DNA of 64,000 nucleotides from RBG-13-68-16 sp041494245. Lineage in GTDB: Bacteria > Acidobacteriota > Thermoanaerobaculia > Thermoanaerobaculales > Thermoanaerobaculaceae. The stretch is taken from contig JBGQAK010000003.1 in assembly GCA_041494245.1 (NCBI GenBank), positions 186,001 to 250,000 on the forward strand. The letters are read 5' to 3'. Below, piece after piece: positions 42,119 through 51,161 of the stretch. The translations under genes and the position numbers were made by a program. Positions within the stretch are counted from its first letter, which is position 1. Every line of letters begins with the position of its first letter. The notes beneath the pieces were generated by a model. It was not told where the DNA came from, ran no database searches, and was given only the letters and a program-made list of their open reading frames with translations.

Positions 42119-45100
42119 TTAGGACTTGCTCTCCAATACCTCGATCAGCTCGGCCACAACCTGAACCTCACTCTCCTCGACCCCGGTAAGTACAATCGGT
42201 CGGAAGTCGGGGTTGACCGACTTGAGGGTGACGGCAGCGTGGCGCCAGGAATCATGGGCCGGAGTCTTCTCACTCTCGTAACGCTTGACGGTGTAGCGCT
42301 GGCCGGTTTCGGGGTCGGTCGTATCGCGAAGCTGGACGAGGACGGTCTTTCCTTGCCGGGTGCCGGTGACAGGCGCCGCAAAGAGGCAGTAGGCGCCGTC
42401 TGGAATCACTGGCTCCATTGATTTTCCGACCACCTGCGCGACGAACATTCCCGGGCGGATGCGATGGTGCGCGTCGATGGCGATCCACTCCCAACCGCTA
42501 TCCTCGATCTGCTGGGGATCACTGAAAGCCCCGGCAGCGACTCTGAGTGGCACAAGCGGAACGCAAGTGACGTACTTGTCCTGGGCCTCGGGTTGGCCAA
42601 CTCGCATCCAAGGCGGGGAACCGGCTTCGTCCTCGGCTCTTTCTTGCTTGGCCGCACTGGTCCGGAATCGACGGTACGCTTCAGAGGCCATCCAGGCTGT
42701 GACGATCTTCTGGAAGTCTGGGTTGTTCATGAACCGAACGAAGATCTCCTCGTTCTGGTCCATGCGTTCCACAAAAAGGGTTTCGAGGAGGTTCCCGAAC
42801 ACGAGCTCAAACTTGTCGCCCGGGTTCACTGCAGCAGCCTGGCGCAAACCCTCGTCGGCCATAGCGGCCTCGACGATCTGATCAAAGAAAAGCTGATCCG
42901 CCTGGTTGAAATTGGTCCCGAACCGGTCGTTCACGATTTCGATCAGCTGCGAGAGCGGCATGGGCTGCTCGCGCGCGAGACCGCTGCCGACCTCCCTAGG
43001 ACCGTCGAGCCTGGGCGCCTCACCCTCCTTCAGCGAGATTGAGCCCTCGCTGATCTTCTGGAGTCGGTAATACTCGAGCCGTACCTCATCCTCAAACTGG
43101 TAGGCAGGGCCACCGCGGCGCCTTGGCAACTTCGCGGCGAGGTGTCGCAGGAATACGTAAAGTCGCTCCAAGTCGGAGTCCTGATAGGGAATCACCTGAC
43201 TGAGGAAGGCATACAGGTTCCGAAGGGCTTGCACCTTGCCGCGCCAGACCTCGCCCTCCTCCTCGTTGCTCAGGGCAAGCGCCGTGAACCTGGACACCGC
43301 CGGGTCAAGTGCGGCGTTCATCGCCCGATGATCCATGACGCTCTGTCGCTGCTTGGGCTTGAAATAGATCTCGCAGAAGTGGCCGACTTCCTCGCCAAGG
43401 TAGATCCCCGACGCGTCGAGCTCGCCCTTCAGCTGGTACATTCGGGTGGGATCGACCTCCTCGCCCATCTTGGCGCCCTCGTAGTAGGCCTTGAAGGCCT
43501 CCTGAATCTCTTGCCGGTCGTTCACGAAGTCGAGGACGAAGGTGTCCTCCTTGAGAGGGTGCGTGCGGTTAAGCCTCGACAAGCTCTGTACGGCCTGGAT
43601 ACCGGCTAATCGCCTGTCCACGTACATTGTATGCAGCAGCGGTTGGTCAAAGCCGGTCTGGTACTTCTCGGCGACGAGCAGGACCTGATACTCCTGCGCC
43701 GCGAACCTCTCGGGCAGTTCCTTCTCCCGGATGCCCGCGTTCATTCTTTCCTCGGTGTAAGTGACCCCCGGTAGCTTGTCGTCCTGCACTGTCCCCGAAA
43801 AAGCTACTAACGTTCTAATGGCATAACCCTTGGCCTGGATATAGCGATCAAAGCTCTGCTTATAACGCACGGCTTCCAGCCGCGACCCTGTCACGACCAT
43901 CGCCTTGGCCCGGCCTCCGATCTTGTGCCGGGTGGCAGTGTTGAAGTGCTCGACCATCACCTCGGTCTTCTGTGCCAGATTGTGCGGGTGGAGCTTGAGG
44001 AAGCGCGCGAGCGCCTTTGCTGCCTTTTTCCGCTCGACGTTCGGATCGTCCTCGCACGCCTTAAGTAGCTTGAAGTAGGTCGCGTACGTCGTGTAGTGCT
44101 TCAGAACGTCGAGGATGAACTCCTCCTCGATCGCCTGGCGCATGGTGTAGCGGTGCGAGGGCTGCCCGTCACGGCCAAAAACCGCAAGCGTCTTGTGCTT
44201 GGGCGTGGCTGTGAAGGCAAAAAAACTCAGGTTAGCCTGGCGACCTCGTTTGGCCATACTGCGAAACAGCTCCTCCATGTTCTCCATGCCTTCTTCCGCC
44301 GCCCGCCGCTTTGCCTCGTCGCGTAGACCCTCCCCACCGAGCACCTCCTTGAGTTCGGTGGCTGCCTCTCCGCCCTGTGAGCTGTGCGCCTCGTCGATGA
44401 TTACTGCACAGCGGCGGGTCGGCAATGTGCCGGTGCCGGCCTCGCGGCGCTCCTCTGCCATCTTTAGCAATTGCCGCGAAACGAACGGAAACTTCTGCAG
44501 CGTGGTGACGATGATCGGTACCCCGGTTTCAAGTGCCTCCGCCAGTTGCCGCGAACTTTCGTCGATCCTCTGCACCACGCCCCGCTTGTGCTCAAACTGA
44601 TAGATCGTGTCTTGAAGTTGCTGATCGAGCACAACGCGGTCCGTCACCACGATCACACTGTCGAAGACGCGCTGATTCGCCGTGTCGTGGAGTGACGCCA
44701 GACGATGCGTGAGCCATCCAATGGTATTGCTCTTGCCACTGCCGGCCGAGTGTTCCACGAGGTAGTTGTTCCCCACGCCTTCGCGGCGGGCGGCGTCCAC
44801 CAGCAAGCGCACAGCCTGCAGTTGGTGGTAGCGAGGGAAGATCATCGACTCCGTTTTCACCTTGCGGCCCTGGCCATCGCGCTTCTCTTCCATCTGCAAA
44901 TGAATGAATCGCGCGAGGAGGTCGAGCAGACTATCCCGTTGCAGCACCTCTTCCCAAAGGTACGCCGTGCGATAGGTACGCCCGGCCGGATCGGGCGGGT
45001 TGCCAGCACCGCCGTCGCAGCCCTTATTAAAGGGAAGGAAGTTGGTCGCTGTCCCGGCCAGGCGTGTGGTCATGAGCACCGATTCCGTATCCACCGCAAA

Positions 45101-45676
45101 GTGCACCAGCGTCCGGCGCTTGAACTCGAAGATCGGCTCGCGCGGATCGCGGGCGTGCTTGTACTGGCGCCGCGCCTCCTCAACGGTCTGGCCGGTCAGC
45201 GGGTTCTTCAGCTCTAGCGTGGCGACCGGAATGCCGTTCAGGCTAAGCGTGACATCGACTGATTTCTCCGAACGCGGCGAGAAGTGAAGTTGACGGGTCA
45301 GCCCCAAGCGGTTCGCAGCGTAGCGTATCTCAAGTTCCGGGTTCAACTCGTGCGCTGCCTTGAAGAACGCGACATGCAGGGTGCGGCCATAGCACTTGAA
45401 ACCGTGGCGCAGGGTCGCGAGTGCGCCGTTGGCGTCCATCCACCTACACAGGTCGGTCAGGATCTGCTCGCCGGTTTGTTCTGCGTGCAGCGCCTCCAGC
45501 TTGGCCCACTCCCTGGGTTGCGTCTCTCGGATAAAGGCGAGCACCGTCTCGGGGAAGATCGCGCGCTCGCGGTCGAAGCCCTCGCGGACGACGGATGTGT
45601 AGCCGTTCTGGAGCAGGTGCGACTCGATGACGGATTCGAACGCGGTTTCAGAGTGCCTCGGGACGTACGAGGTCAT
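42119..45676 (-). CDS. hsdR: Type I restriction subunit R fused to a C-terminal LexA-like S24 peptidase domain
   Basis: 1185 residues. Residues 135-160 hold the PD-(D/E)XK nuclease (SVDVTLSL, ATLELKN; D141, E155, K157). The SF2 motor follows: Walker A AGSGKS at 311-316, IIDEAHSS at 426-433, FFAFTATPKH, and the LLVAEKYQTGFDQP/SRLNRTHP region. After the usual helical tail, residues about 1038-1185 form an S24 domain: VAAG (1046-1049) as the scissile Ala-Gly, VVGKSMEPVIPDG with Ser1086, and RYTVKRYESEK with Lys1131. The 38- and 45-residue spacings fit LexA/UmuD-type self-cleaving proteins. Start ATG overlaps the ptuB stop (ATGA). The motor and nuclease are normal; the protease tail is unusual. 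Confidence 0.92.
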   Translation of the reverse strand: MTSYVPRHSETAFESVIESHLLQNGYTSVVREGFDRERAIFPETVLAFIRETQPREWAKLEALHAEQTGEQILTDLCRWMDANGALATLRHGFKCYGRTLHVAFFKAAHELNPELEIRYAANRLGLTRQLHFSPRSEKSVDVTLSLNGIPVATLELKNPLTGQTVEEARRQYKHARDPREPIFEFKRRTLVHFAVDTESVLMTTRLAGTATNFLPFNKGCDGGAGNPPDPAGRTYRTAYLWEEVLQRDSLLDLLARFIHLQMEEKRDGQGRKVKTESMIFPRYHQLQAVRLLVDAARREGVGNNYLVEHSAGSGKSNTIGWLTHRLASLHDTANQRVFDSVIVVTDRVVLDQQLQDTIYQFEHKRGVVQRIDESSRQLAEALETGVPIIVTTLQKFPFVSRQLLKMAEERREAGTGTLPTRRCAVIIDEAHSSQGGEAATELKEVLGGEGLRDEAKRRAAEEGMENMEELFRSMAKRGRQANLSFFAFTATPKHKTLAVFGRDGQPSHRYTMRQAIEEEFILDVLKHYTTYATYFKLLKACEDDPNVERKKAAKALARFLKLHPHNLAQKTEVMVEHFNTATRHKIGGRAKAMVVTGSRLEAVRYKQSFDRYIQAKGYAIRTLVAFSGTVQDDKLPGVTYTEERMNAGIREKELPERFAAQEYQVLLVAEKYQTGFDQPLLHTMYVDRRLAGIQAVQSLSRLNRTHPLKEDTFVLDFVNDRQEIQEAFKAYYEGAKMGEEVDPTRMYQLKGELDASGIYLGEEVGHFCEIYFKPKQRQSVMDHRAMNAALDPAVSRFTALALSNEEEGEVWRGKVQALRNLYAFLSQVIPYQDSDLERLYVFLRHLAAKLPRRRGGPAYQFEDEVRLEYYRLQKISEGSISLKEGEAPRLDGPREVGSGLAREQPMPLSQLIEIVNDRFGTNFNQADQLFFDQIVEAAMADEGLRQAAAVNPGDKFELVFGNLLETLFVERMDQNEEIFVRFMNNPDFQKIVTAWMASEAYRRFRTSAAKQERAEDEAGSPPWMRVGQPEAQDKYVTCVPLVPLRVAAGAFSDPQQIEDSGWEWIAIDAHHRIRPGMFVAQVVGKSMEPVIPDGAYCLFAAPVTGTRQGKTVLVQLRDTTDPETGQRYTVKRYESEKTPAHDSWRHAAVTLKSVNPDFRPIVLTGVEESEVQVVAELIEVLESKS

Positions 45677-46380
45677 GTCGTCCGCCTTCTTGCGAAAGCA
45701 CGCTTTCGCGCCAGCCTTTCCACGTACGCGAGGTACTCTCCGAGGGCATCACGGAGGGCGACGCAGAACTCAACAAACCGGCCACCAGATCTCTCACACA
45801 CCCTCTGCCTCAATCGTGTAGCTCTGGCCTTTGACAGTGGATTGGCACCATCCTCCCCGTAAATCAGCTCGTGTATCGCGCGACGTCGATCCTCGGTCAA
45901 AGTTGGGTGGTGCAGGGCCAGCACCCCAATTGTCTTACTCGCGGCCGCGCTACCGCCGACAACGGAGATCTCACCTACGAGGTTGAAGTGGAACCTCTGC
46001 TCACAGGAATCGGTCAGCGGTGATATGAACAAATCAGGCTCCCACCAGTCGTCTTTCGCGTGCGCTCCGTAGCGACAAGCGCGAGGCATCCCCTCGCGCG
46101 GAAAACACGCAAGCATGTTGCCGAAATCTAGATCCGACCCCTTCTCGTTCTGTCTGCAGACGGTTTGTGGCTCGATGTGCTCGATGTGCGACGTGCCCGT
46201 GTCGATCCGTTTCATCGTGTAGGCGCAGATCTCACCTTGCTCCTTGACGAGAGCTCCAAGAACAATCGCCTTCACCCCGCCAGGGATCTCGCGGTAGTCT
46301 TCCTTGGTGGTCCCTCTAACGTCCCTACACCACTTACGATATCCGTGAGGGGCCGCCCACTTCCGGACATACTTCATCAT
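45673..46380 (-). CDS. ptuB: Septu-like HNH endonuclease (PtuB/TIGR02646-like)
   Basis: 235 residues from the ATG that overlaps the ptuA stop; a longer frame from 46425 lies inside ptuA. The HNH core is GEICAYTMKRIDTGTSHIEHIEPQT, shown here as CAYTMKRI and SHIEHIEPQ, followed by DLDFGNMLAC with an Asn and KDDWWEPDLFISPL. That matches the HNH partner of Septu defence (PtuB) and of some retrons. The C-terminal half is helical with basic ends. Its stop overlaps hsdR by 4 bases. The biochemical role, cleaving nucleic acid when released by the ATPase, is inferred from Septu. Confidence 0.82.
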   Translation of the reverse strand: MMKYVRKWAAPHGYRKWCRDVRGTTKEDYREIPGGVKAIVLGALVKEQGEICAYTMKRIDTGTSHIEHIEPQTVCRQNEKGSDLDFGNMLACFPREGMPRACRYGAHAKDDWWEPDLFISPLTDSCEQRFHFNLVGEISVVGGSAAASKTIGVLALHHPTLTEDRRRAIHELIYGEDGANPLSKARATRLRQRVCERSGGRFVEFCVALRDALGEYLAYVERLARKRAFARRRTT

Positions 46381-47693
46381 CGGAGTCCGGCTAACCGTGC
46401 CATTCGCGCCTCCAGCACGGACCACTCTGGAAGGTCGAAGCCCTTTTTCCTCTCCTCCGCGATTGCCATACGTGCTTTCTTGAATGCGCCCTTCTTGATG
46501 AGGGCCTCGACGTTCCGGATTGAAAGTGCAGTGTTCGCTGGTCGCTCATCTGCTTCCATTAGGTGGCGCAGGATCCAGTTCGAGTCCATCCCCAGGGTGC
46601 GGTCGGGACGAAGGACACCAGCCTCGGTGATGAGATGGGTTTGCTCAGGCTCTACCGCTGCCACAACTTGCGGAGAGTGCGTGGCTGCGATGAATTGGCA
46701 GCGTGGAAACGTCTCCGTTAGGTGCCCTACAATCTGCCGCTGCCACTTGGGGTGAAGGTGCAAATCGATCTCGTCGATCAGGACGACGGCCTCACCATGC
46801 TGAAGAGGATCATCAAGAGCTGGATTGGCTTGCGACAGGCGCCGAGCAAGGTCTAGCACCAACGCAAGGATGCCGCGCTCTCCATCCGACAACTGGCCTA
46901 CCTCGAGCGTGGCACCGCTGTGATCGATCACCAACCGAGATGGGCTCTCGCTGTCCGGCCGAACACTCTCGTAGTTCGGGAGAAAGCGCGATGCGGCCGC
47001 TCGTAGGACCTCGAGATGTCGCGCCGCCAACTTGCTCTCGCTGCCTAGGACGTGCTGCGCCCTCATCCAGTCGGCGAGCTGCCCAACCTGCCACGGGCGG
47101 GCAACGAGGGCCTCAGCGTATGCGACCGCCCTACCTCCGGCGGTCTTCGACCTCGAGGCGCCGGCATAGGACACAACGGAACGATTGGTCGAGAAGAATA
47201 CGCAGTTCGGAGCGACACGAAGTGCCTTTGTGGCTCGTCGAAGCTCCGCACGTGGCGGTGCGAAATGGTCCGAGTCCGATACGCCCTGCGACTCCTCGAG
47301 CTCACGCAGGAGATTACGTGCACGATCCCGCAGGCGGTCGGAATTTAGTATCTCTCGACGAAGGCGCTCTAGGTTCTCCTGGTCATCAGCCGCAAACCGC
47401 TCCCTCCATTGACGCCGAGTAAAGCGGAACTCGTGGCGACCAATTTCGAACGTTACTTCCACGTCGAGGAAGGGAGATCCACTGCGAATGTCCTCGACGG
47501 CGAACGACATCGCCTTGCTGCGCGAATCCGTTATCGATGGCAAGATCCGAGACATGCAGATTCGCAGGGCATCCAAAATGGTGCTTTTGCCGACGCCGTT
47601 GACGCCAACGATCAGGTTGAACCCGGGCTTAAACGTGAAGTCCGCTGCCTCGATGACGCGAAGATTCGCGAGCTTCAGCTTAGTGACGATCAT
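46377..47693 (-). CDS. ptuA: Septu-like AAA/SMC-type ATPase (PtuA-like)
   Basis: 438 residues. ABC/SMC-type ATPase: FNLIVGVNGVGKSTILDAL (Walker A near residue 30), signature-like QLSDGERGILALVLDLARRL, Walker B VVLIDEIDLHLHP and the switch histidine in QFIAATHSPQVVAAVE. The middle 80-200 region is helical and could form a short coiled coil (ENLERLRREILNSDRLRDR). PtuA forms an oligomer that holds PtuB in known Septu systems. Here it is coupled by 4-bp overlaps to hsdS before and ptuB after, an unusual place. Confidence 0.85.
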   Translation of the reverse strand: MIVTKLKLANLRVIEAADFTFKPGFNLIVGVNGVGKSTILDALRICMSRILPSITDSRSKAMSFAVEDIRSGSPFLDVEVTFEIGRHEFRFTRRQWRERFAADDQENLERLRREILNSDRLRDRARNLLRELEESQGVSDSDHFAPPRAELRRATKALRVAPNCVFFSTNRSVVSYAGASRSKTAGGRAVAYAEALVARPWQVGQLADWMRAQHVLGSESKLAARHLEVLRAAASRFLPNYESVRPDSESPSRLVIDHSGATLEVGQLSDGERGILALVLDLARRLSQANPALDDPLQHGEAVVLIDEIDLHLHPKWQRQIVGHLTETFPRCQFIAATHSPQVVAAVEPEQTHLITEAGVLRPDRTLGMDSNWILRHLMEADERPANTALSIRNVEALIKKGAFKKARMAIAEERKKGFDLPEWSVLEARMARLAGLR

Positions 47694-48943
47694 GCGCCGC
47701 CCCCAGCCCCGATCTGCCCGGTCACCGCGGCGGTGATGAGGGCGGCGCGGCGCTCCTTGAGCAGGCTGATCGTACGCTCAGTTGCGGAACCCATGGCGTC
47801 CAGCTTGGTTGTTTCTGAAGCGATGTGGTCAACAATGGTGCGCTGTTCTGCGACCGGCGGCACTGGGAGGAAGACCTCGAAGAACCCTTCTGGGTAGAGC
47901 CGTAGCCGAGACGACCAGACGCCCTTCGAGTATCGAGTTACCTCTTGGGCGAAGACCGGTACGCGAACCAGTGCATCGACGAAGCCCGGATCGAGTCGGG
48001 ACCCAGGCCGATACACGTTGTAGGCGGGGCTAACGATGCCGTTGACGCGCGAAACCCCCATGGCACCCATCCACGCCCAGAGCGTATTAATAACGAGATC
48101 GCCGGCTAGGCAGATTTTGTATCCCTCGGTTGTCTCTGCCTCGAACATATTCACGTCCTTCTCTGAACGAGGCGTCACGCCCGTGATGTGAGAGACCGTG
48201 AGAAGTTCCTCCTCACCGGCTTTGGAGCGCTCATCACGTTCACGAAACAGCCATCGCGCCCGTTCGAGCCCCCAATGAGCCGGAATCTCACCGAGCCAGG
48301 GGATACCGGAGTCGCGGAGCGAGACGCGGGCGTCGAGACCGCAGGTGACGGCTCGAGTGATAAGCGCCCGGCGCTTCTCGGCCAGGAGTCCGAGCAGGCG
48401 CTCCTTCGCCGCTACCATTGCATCTAGCCTCGCTGTCTCCCGGTCGAGGCGCTCGGCGATCGCGACCTGCTCCGACCACTCTGGGACCGGAACCGACATG
48501 TTGCCAATGAAGTCCCAGTCGGCCCGGGGCATCTTTGAGCCGAACGTTGAAGCATCCACCGCGTCGATGAAACCGCGTGAGAGGCAGACGTACCGAAGGA
48601 AGCGCGCTTCGATGGCCACCGGCTGCATGACGAGCAGTTCGGTAGTGCAGCGACCCGGGAACTCTGCCACCCAGACCTTCGCGAGGTATGGGCGCAGCTT
48701 GCCGAAAAGCACGTCGCCAGGTTCGAAGGTGTTGCTCAGCGATTCGCTTTGGCCCGCTGCTGGCGGAGTCCGAACCTCCGCCATCGCCGAAGCGCCGCCC
48801 GTGAGTCGCCCAGTCGCGGATTCTATGTACTCCAGGCCAACATACGGCCTTCCGTCCTCACTGCCATCGCCGCGTGTGCGGCGCAGCGCCACGGTGTATT
48901 TCAAGCGCTTCGCAGCGAACGGACACGCTGCACGGGTGGTCAC
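47690..48943 (-). CDS. hsdS: Type I restriction-modification specificity subunit
   Basis: 417 residues, GTG start overlapping the hsdM stop (GTGA). Two target recognition domains, each followed by a conserved coiled spacer: EQVAIAERLDRETARLDAMV with LLAEKRRALITRAVTCGLD, and EQRTIVDHIASETTKLDAMG with LLKERRAALITAAVTGQIG. The repeated halves define a bipartite DNA target. It directs methylation by HsdM and cutting by HsdR. Target sequence cannot be predicted by eye. Confidence 0.93.
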   Translation of the reverse strand: MTTRAACPFAAKRLKYTVALRRTRGDGSEDGRPYVGLEYIESATGRLTGGASAMAEVRTPPAAGQSESLSNTFEPGDVLFGKLRPYLAKVWVAEFPGRCTTELLVMQPVAIEARFLRYVCLSRGFIDAVDASTFGSKMPRADWDFIGNMSVPVPEWSEQVAIAERLDRETARLDAMVAAKERLLGLLAEKRRALITRAVTCGLDARVSLRDSGIPWLGEIPAHWGLERARWLFRERDERSKAGEEELLTVSHITGVTPRSEKDVNMFEAETTEGYKICLAGDLVINTLWAWMGAMGVSRVNGIVSPAYNVYRPGSRLDPGFVDALVRVPVFAQEVTRYSKGVWSSRLRLYPEGFFEVFLPVPPVAEQRTIVDHIASETTKLDAMGSATERTISLLKERRAALITAAVTGQIGAGGGA

Positions 48944-50925
48944 TGAGTGACCTCTCTCAGCAACCGCATAATCTCCTCCTCTGCTCGCTTCAGATCCGCG
49001 TCGATCTCGTCCAGCGGACGCGGCGGCGTGTACTTATAGAAGTGGCGGTTGAAGTTGATCTCGTAGCCCACCTTGTCCTTGCTGCGATCCATCCAGGCAT
49101 CGGGCAGGTGCGGGCGCACCTCGCGCTCGAAATAGGCGTCAACGTTATCCTTCAGGGGCACGTTCTCGAAGTCGCGCAGGTCAGAGTCGGGCTCGTAGCC
49201 GTCATTGCGTCCGCTCTTGGTGACCGGCTCGGCCTCGGGGTCCTTCTGCGTGAAGACGCTGCGAAAGAGCTTCTGCTCCGTCGTCTTCCACCGCGATCTA
49301 TGCGCATGCAGCAGGTCCTCGATGCGGTTCCACACCGCATTCCAATCGCGCTGCGGCTCCCGACCGAGCGCCGTGTCGATGGCCTGCAAATCGTCGAGCA
49401 GATGGGGGCAGGCGTCGAGGAAGCGGGCCTTGTCGCCGGGCGTCAACTGGTAGCGCAGACGAAGGGGCCGCTCGACGGTGACCCGCGTGTAGCCAAAGTC
49501 GGCGTTGTCGAAGACTTTCGAACGCTCGCCCTCCTCGAAACGCCCGGAGAGCCGGACGATCTCGGCGATCTGGCTGTTGGTGATGTGCCGCCGCTTGTCG
49601 CCCAGGCTGCGCTTGTTGTCCTCGCTGCCGCCGGCCGACCAAACCTCGCGCGCATCGAGAAGCTGGATCTTGCCTTTGCGCTGCTTCTCCTTGCGGTTGG
49701 TGACAATCCAGACGTAGGTGCCGATGCCGGTGTTGTAGAACATCTGCTCTGGAAGGGCGAGGATGGCCTCGAGCCAGTCGTTCTCGATGATCCATTTGCG
49801 GATTTCACTCTCGCCTGAGCCTGCGCCGCCCGTGAACAGCGGGGAGCCGCTGAAGACGATGGCCAGCCGCGAACCGTGCTTGTGTTCCGCCGGGCGCACC
49901 GGCTCGAACTTGCTGATCATGTGCTGCAGGAAGAGCAGCGACCCGTCGTTGACCCGTGGCAGCCCGGCGCCGAAGCGGCCGGCGGAGCCGAGCTTCTCGT
50001 GCTCGCGTTGGATTTCCTTCTGCTGCTTCTTCCAGTCCACCCCGAACGGCGGGTTGGTGAGGAAGTAGTCGAAGGTCTCGCCCGCAAACTGGTCGTCGGT
50101 AAAGCTGTCGCCGAAGCGCACGTTGTTGCCGCCGCCGTTGTGGTCCACCTGCTTCATAAGCATGTCGGATGCGGCGGTGGCGAAGGCGCGCTTGTTGTAG
50201 TCCTGCCCATAGACGTAAAGCCTTGCTTCGGCATGGTGCTCGCGCAGGTAGTTCTGCGCCTCGGCCAGCATGCCTCCGGTGCCGCAGGCCGGGTCCAGCA
50301 GCTTGCGCACGGTTCCGGGTGTAGCCAGAAGCTTGTCATCATGGATGAACAGGATGCTCACCATGAGCCGGATGACCTCGCGCGGCGTGAAGTGGTCGCC
50401 CGCTGTCTCGTTGGCCAGCTCGTTGAAGCGCCGGATGAGGTTTTCAAAGATGAGCCCCATGTGTTCGTTTGGCACTGTGTCGGGGTGTAGGTTCACGTCG
50501 CAGAACTTGGAGACGACGAGGAAGAGGATGTTCGCCTCGCGCATCTTCTCGATCTCGTTCTCGAACTCGAAGTACTCGAAGATGTCGCGTACGTTGGCGG
50601 AGAAGCCCTTGATGTAGCTGACGAGGTGCTTCTCGATGTGGTCGGGGTCGCCCTTTAGCTTCTCAAAATCCAACGGCGAATGATTGTGGAACCGCTGGCG
50701 GGCAACTGCGTCCAGGACCTTGTCAAGAGCCTCGTCCTTGTACCTGTCGTGGACCTGCTCGTACTTGCGAAGTACCAAAGGTTTGGTTTCGGCCAACACG
50801 CAGTCGAAGCGGCGGAGCACGGTCATGGGCAGCATGACCCGCTCGTACTGCGGTGGGCGATAGGGCCCGCGCAGCAGGTCGGCGATTTGCCAGATCAAGT
50901 TTGCGAAGTGACTATGGTCGGGCAT
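48940..50925 (-). CDS. hsdM: Type I restriction-modification DNA methyltransferase subunit
   Basis: 661 residues from ATG 50925 (GATGAGG upstream); the frame extends to 50985 without gain. The N-terminal helical domain (WQIADLLRGPYRPPQYERVM) precedes the N6-adenine methyltransferase: LLDPACGTGGMLAEAQNYL (SAM motif I) and FDYFLTNPPFGVDW (catalytic NPPF). The C-terminal 150 residues fit HsdM tails. It methylates adenine in the HsdS target. First gene of the hsdM-hsdS-ptuA-ptuB-hsdR unit. An IS1-family gene lies just upstream. Confidence 0.94.
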   Translation of the reverse strand: MPDHSHFANLIWQIADLLRGPYRPPQYERVMLPMTVLRRFDCVLAETKPLVLRKYEQVHDRYKDEALDKVLDAVARQRFHNHSPLDFEKLKGDPDHIEKHLVSYIKGFSANVRDIFEYFEFENEIEKMREANILFLVVSKFCDVNLHPDTVPNEHMGLIFENLIRRFNELANETAGDHFTPREVIRLMVSILFIHDDKLLATPGTVRKLLDPACGTGGMLAEAQNYLREHHAEARLYVYGQDYNKRAFATAASDMLMKQVDHNGGGNNVRFGDSFTDDQFAGETFDYFLTNPPFGVDWKKQQKEIQREHEKLGSAGRFGAGLPRVNDGSLLFLQHMISKFEPVRPAEHKHGSRLAIVFSGSPLFTGGAGSGESEIRKWIIENDWLEAILALPEQMFYNTGIGTYVWIVTNRKEKQRKGKIQLLDAREVWSAGGSEDNKRSLGDKRRHITNSQIAEIVRLSGRFEEGERSKVFDNADFGYTRVTVERPLRLRYQLTPGDKARFLDACPHLLDDLQAIDTALGREPQRDWNAVWNRIEDLLHAHRSRWKTTEQKLFRSVFTQKDPEAEPVTKSGRNDGYEPDSDLRDFENVPLKDNVDAYFEREVRPHLPDAWMDRSKDKVGYEINFNRHFYKYTPPRPLDEIDADLKRAEEEIMRLLREVTQ

Positions 50926-51161
50926 GGATAACCTCATCATCAGTAACGGCAGCACCCCGCAACATACCGGCGGCGAACTCCGCAATCAGACCCGGACAGC
51001 GGTCGCCGTGGAAGTGATCCCGGTCGTCGCCGTTGGCCGCGTGCCTGGGATCTGCCGCGTTATTGCGATCGTGAACCACTGGCCTGCTCCGGTTAAGCAA
51101 CAATGCCATCATACGCCTTGGCGAATCGTTTGGGGGCGGCGGCATCGCGCTTGGTAATGGG

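Noticed and set aside
45673..47693. Retron (AAA plus HNH pairs accompany some retrons)
   Set aside because: No reverse transcriptase frame or msr/msd-like structure is seen near; the neighbours are type I R-M genes.
50924..51157. Small plus-strand frame upstream of hsdM
   Set aside because: It overlaps the hsdM start on the opposite strand and has no ribosome site or domain; the sequence is better read as the hsdM promoter region beside the IS.
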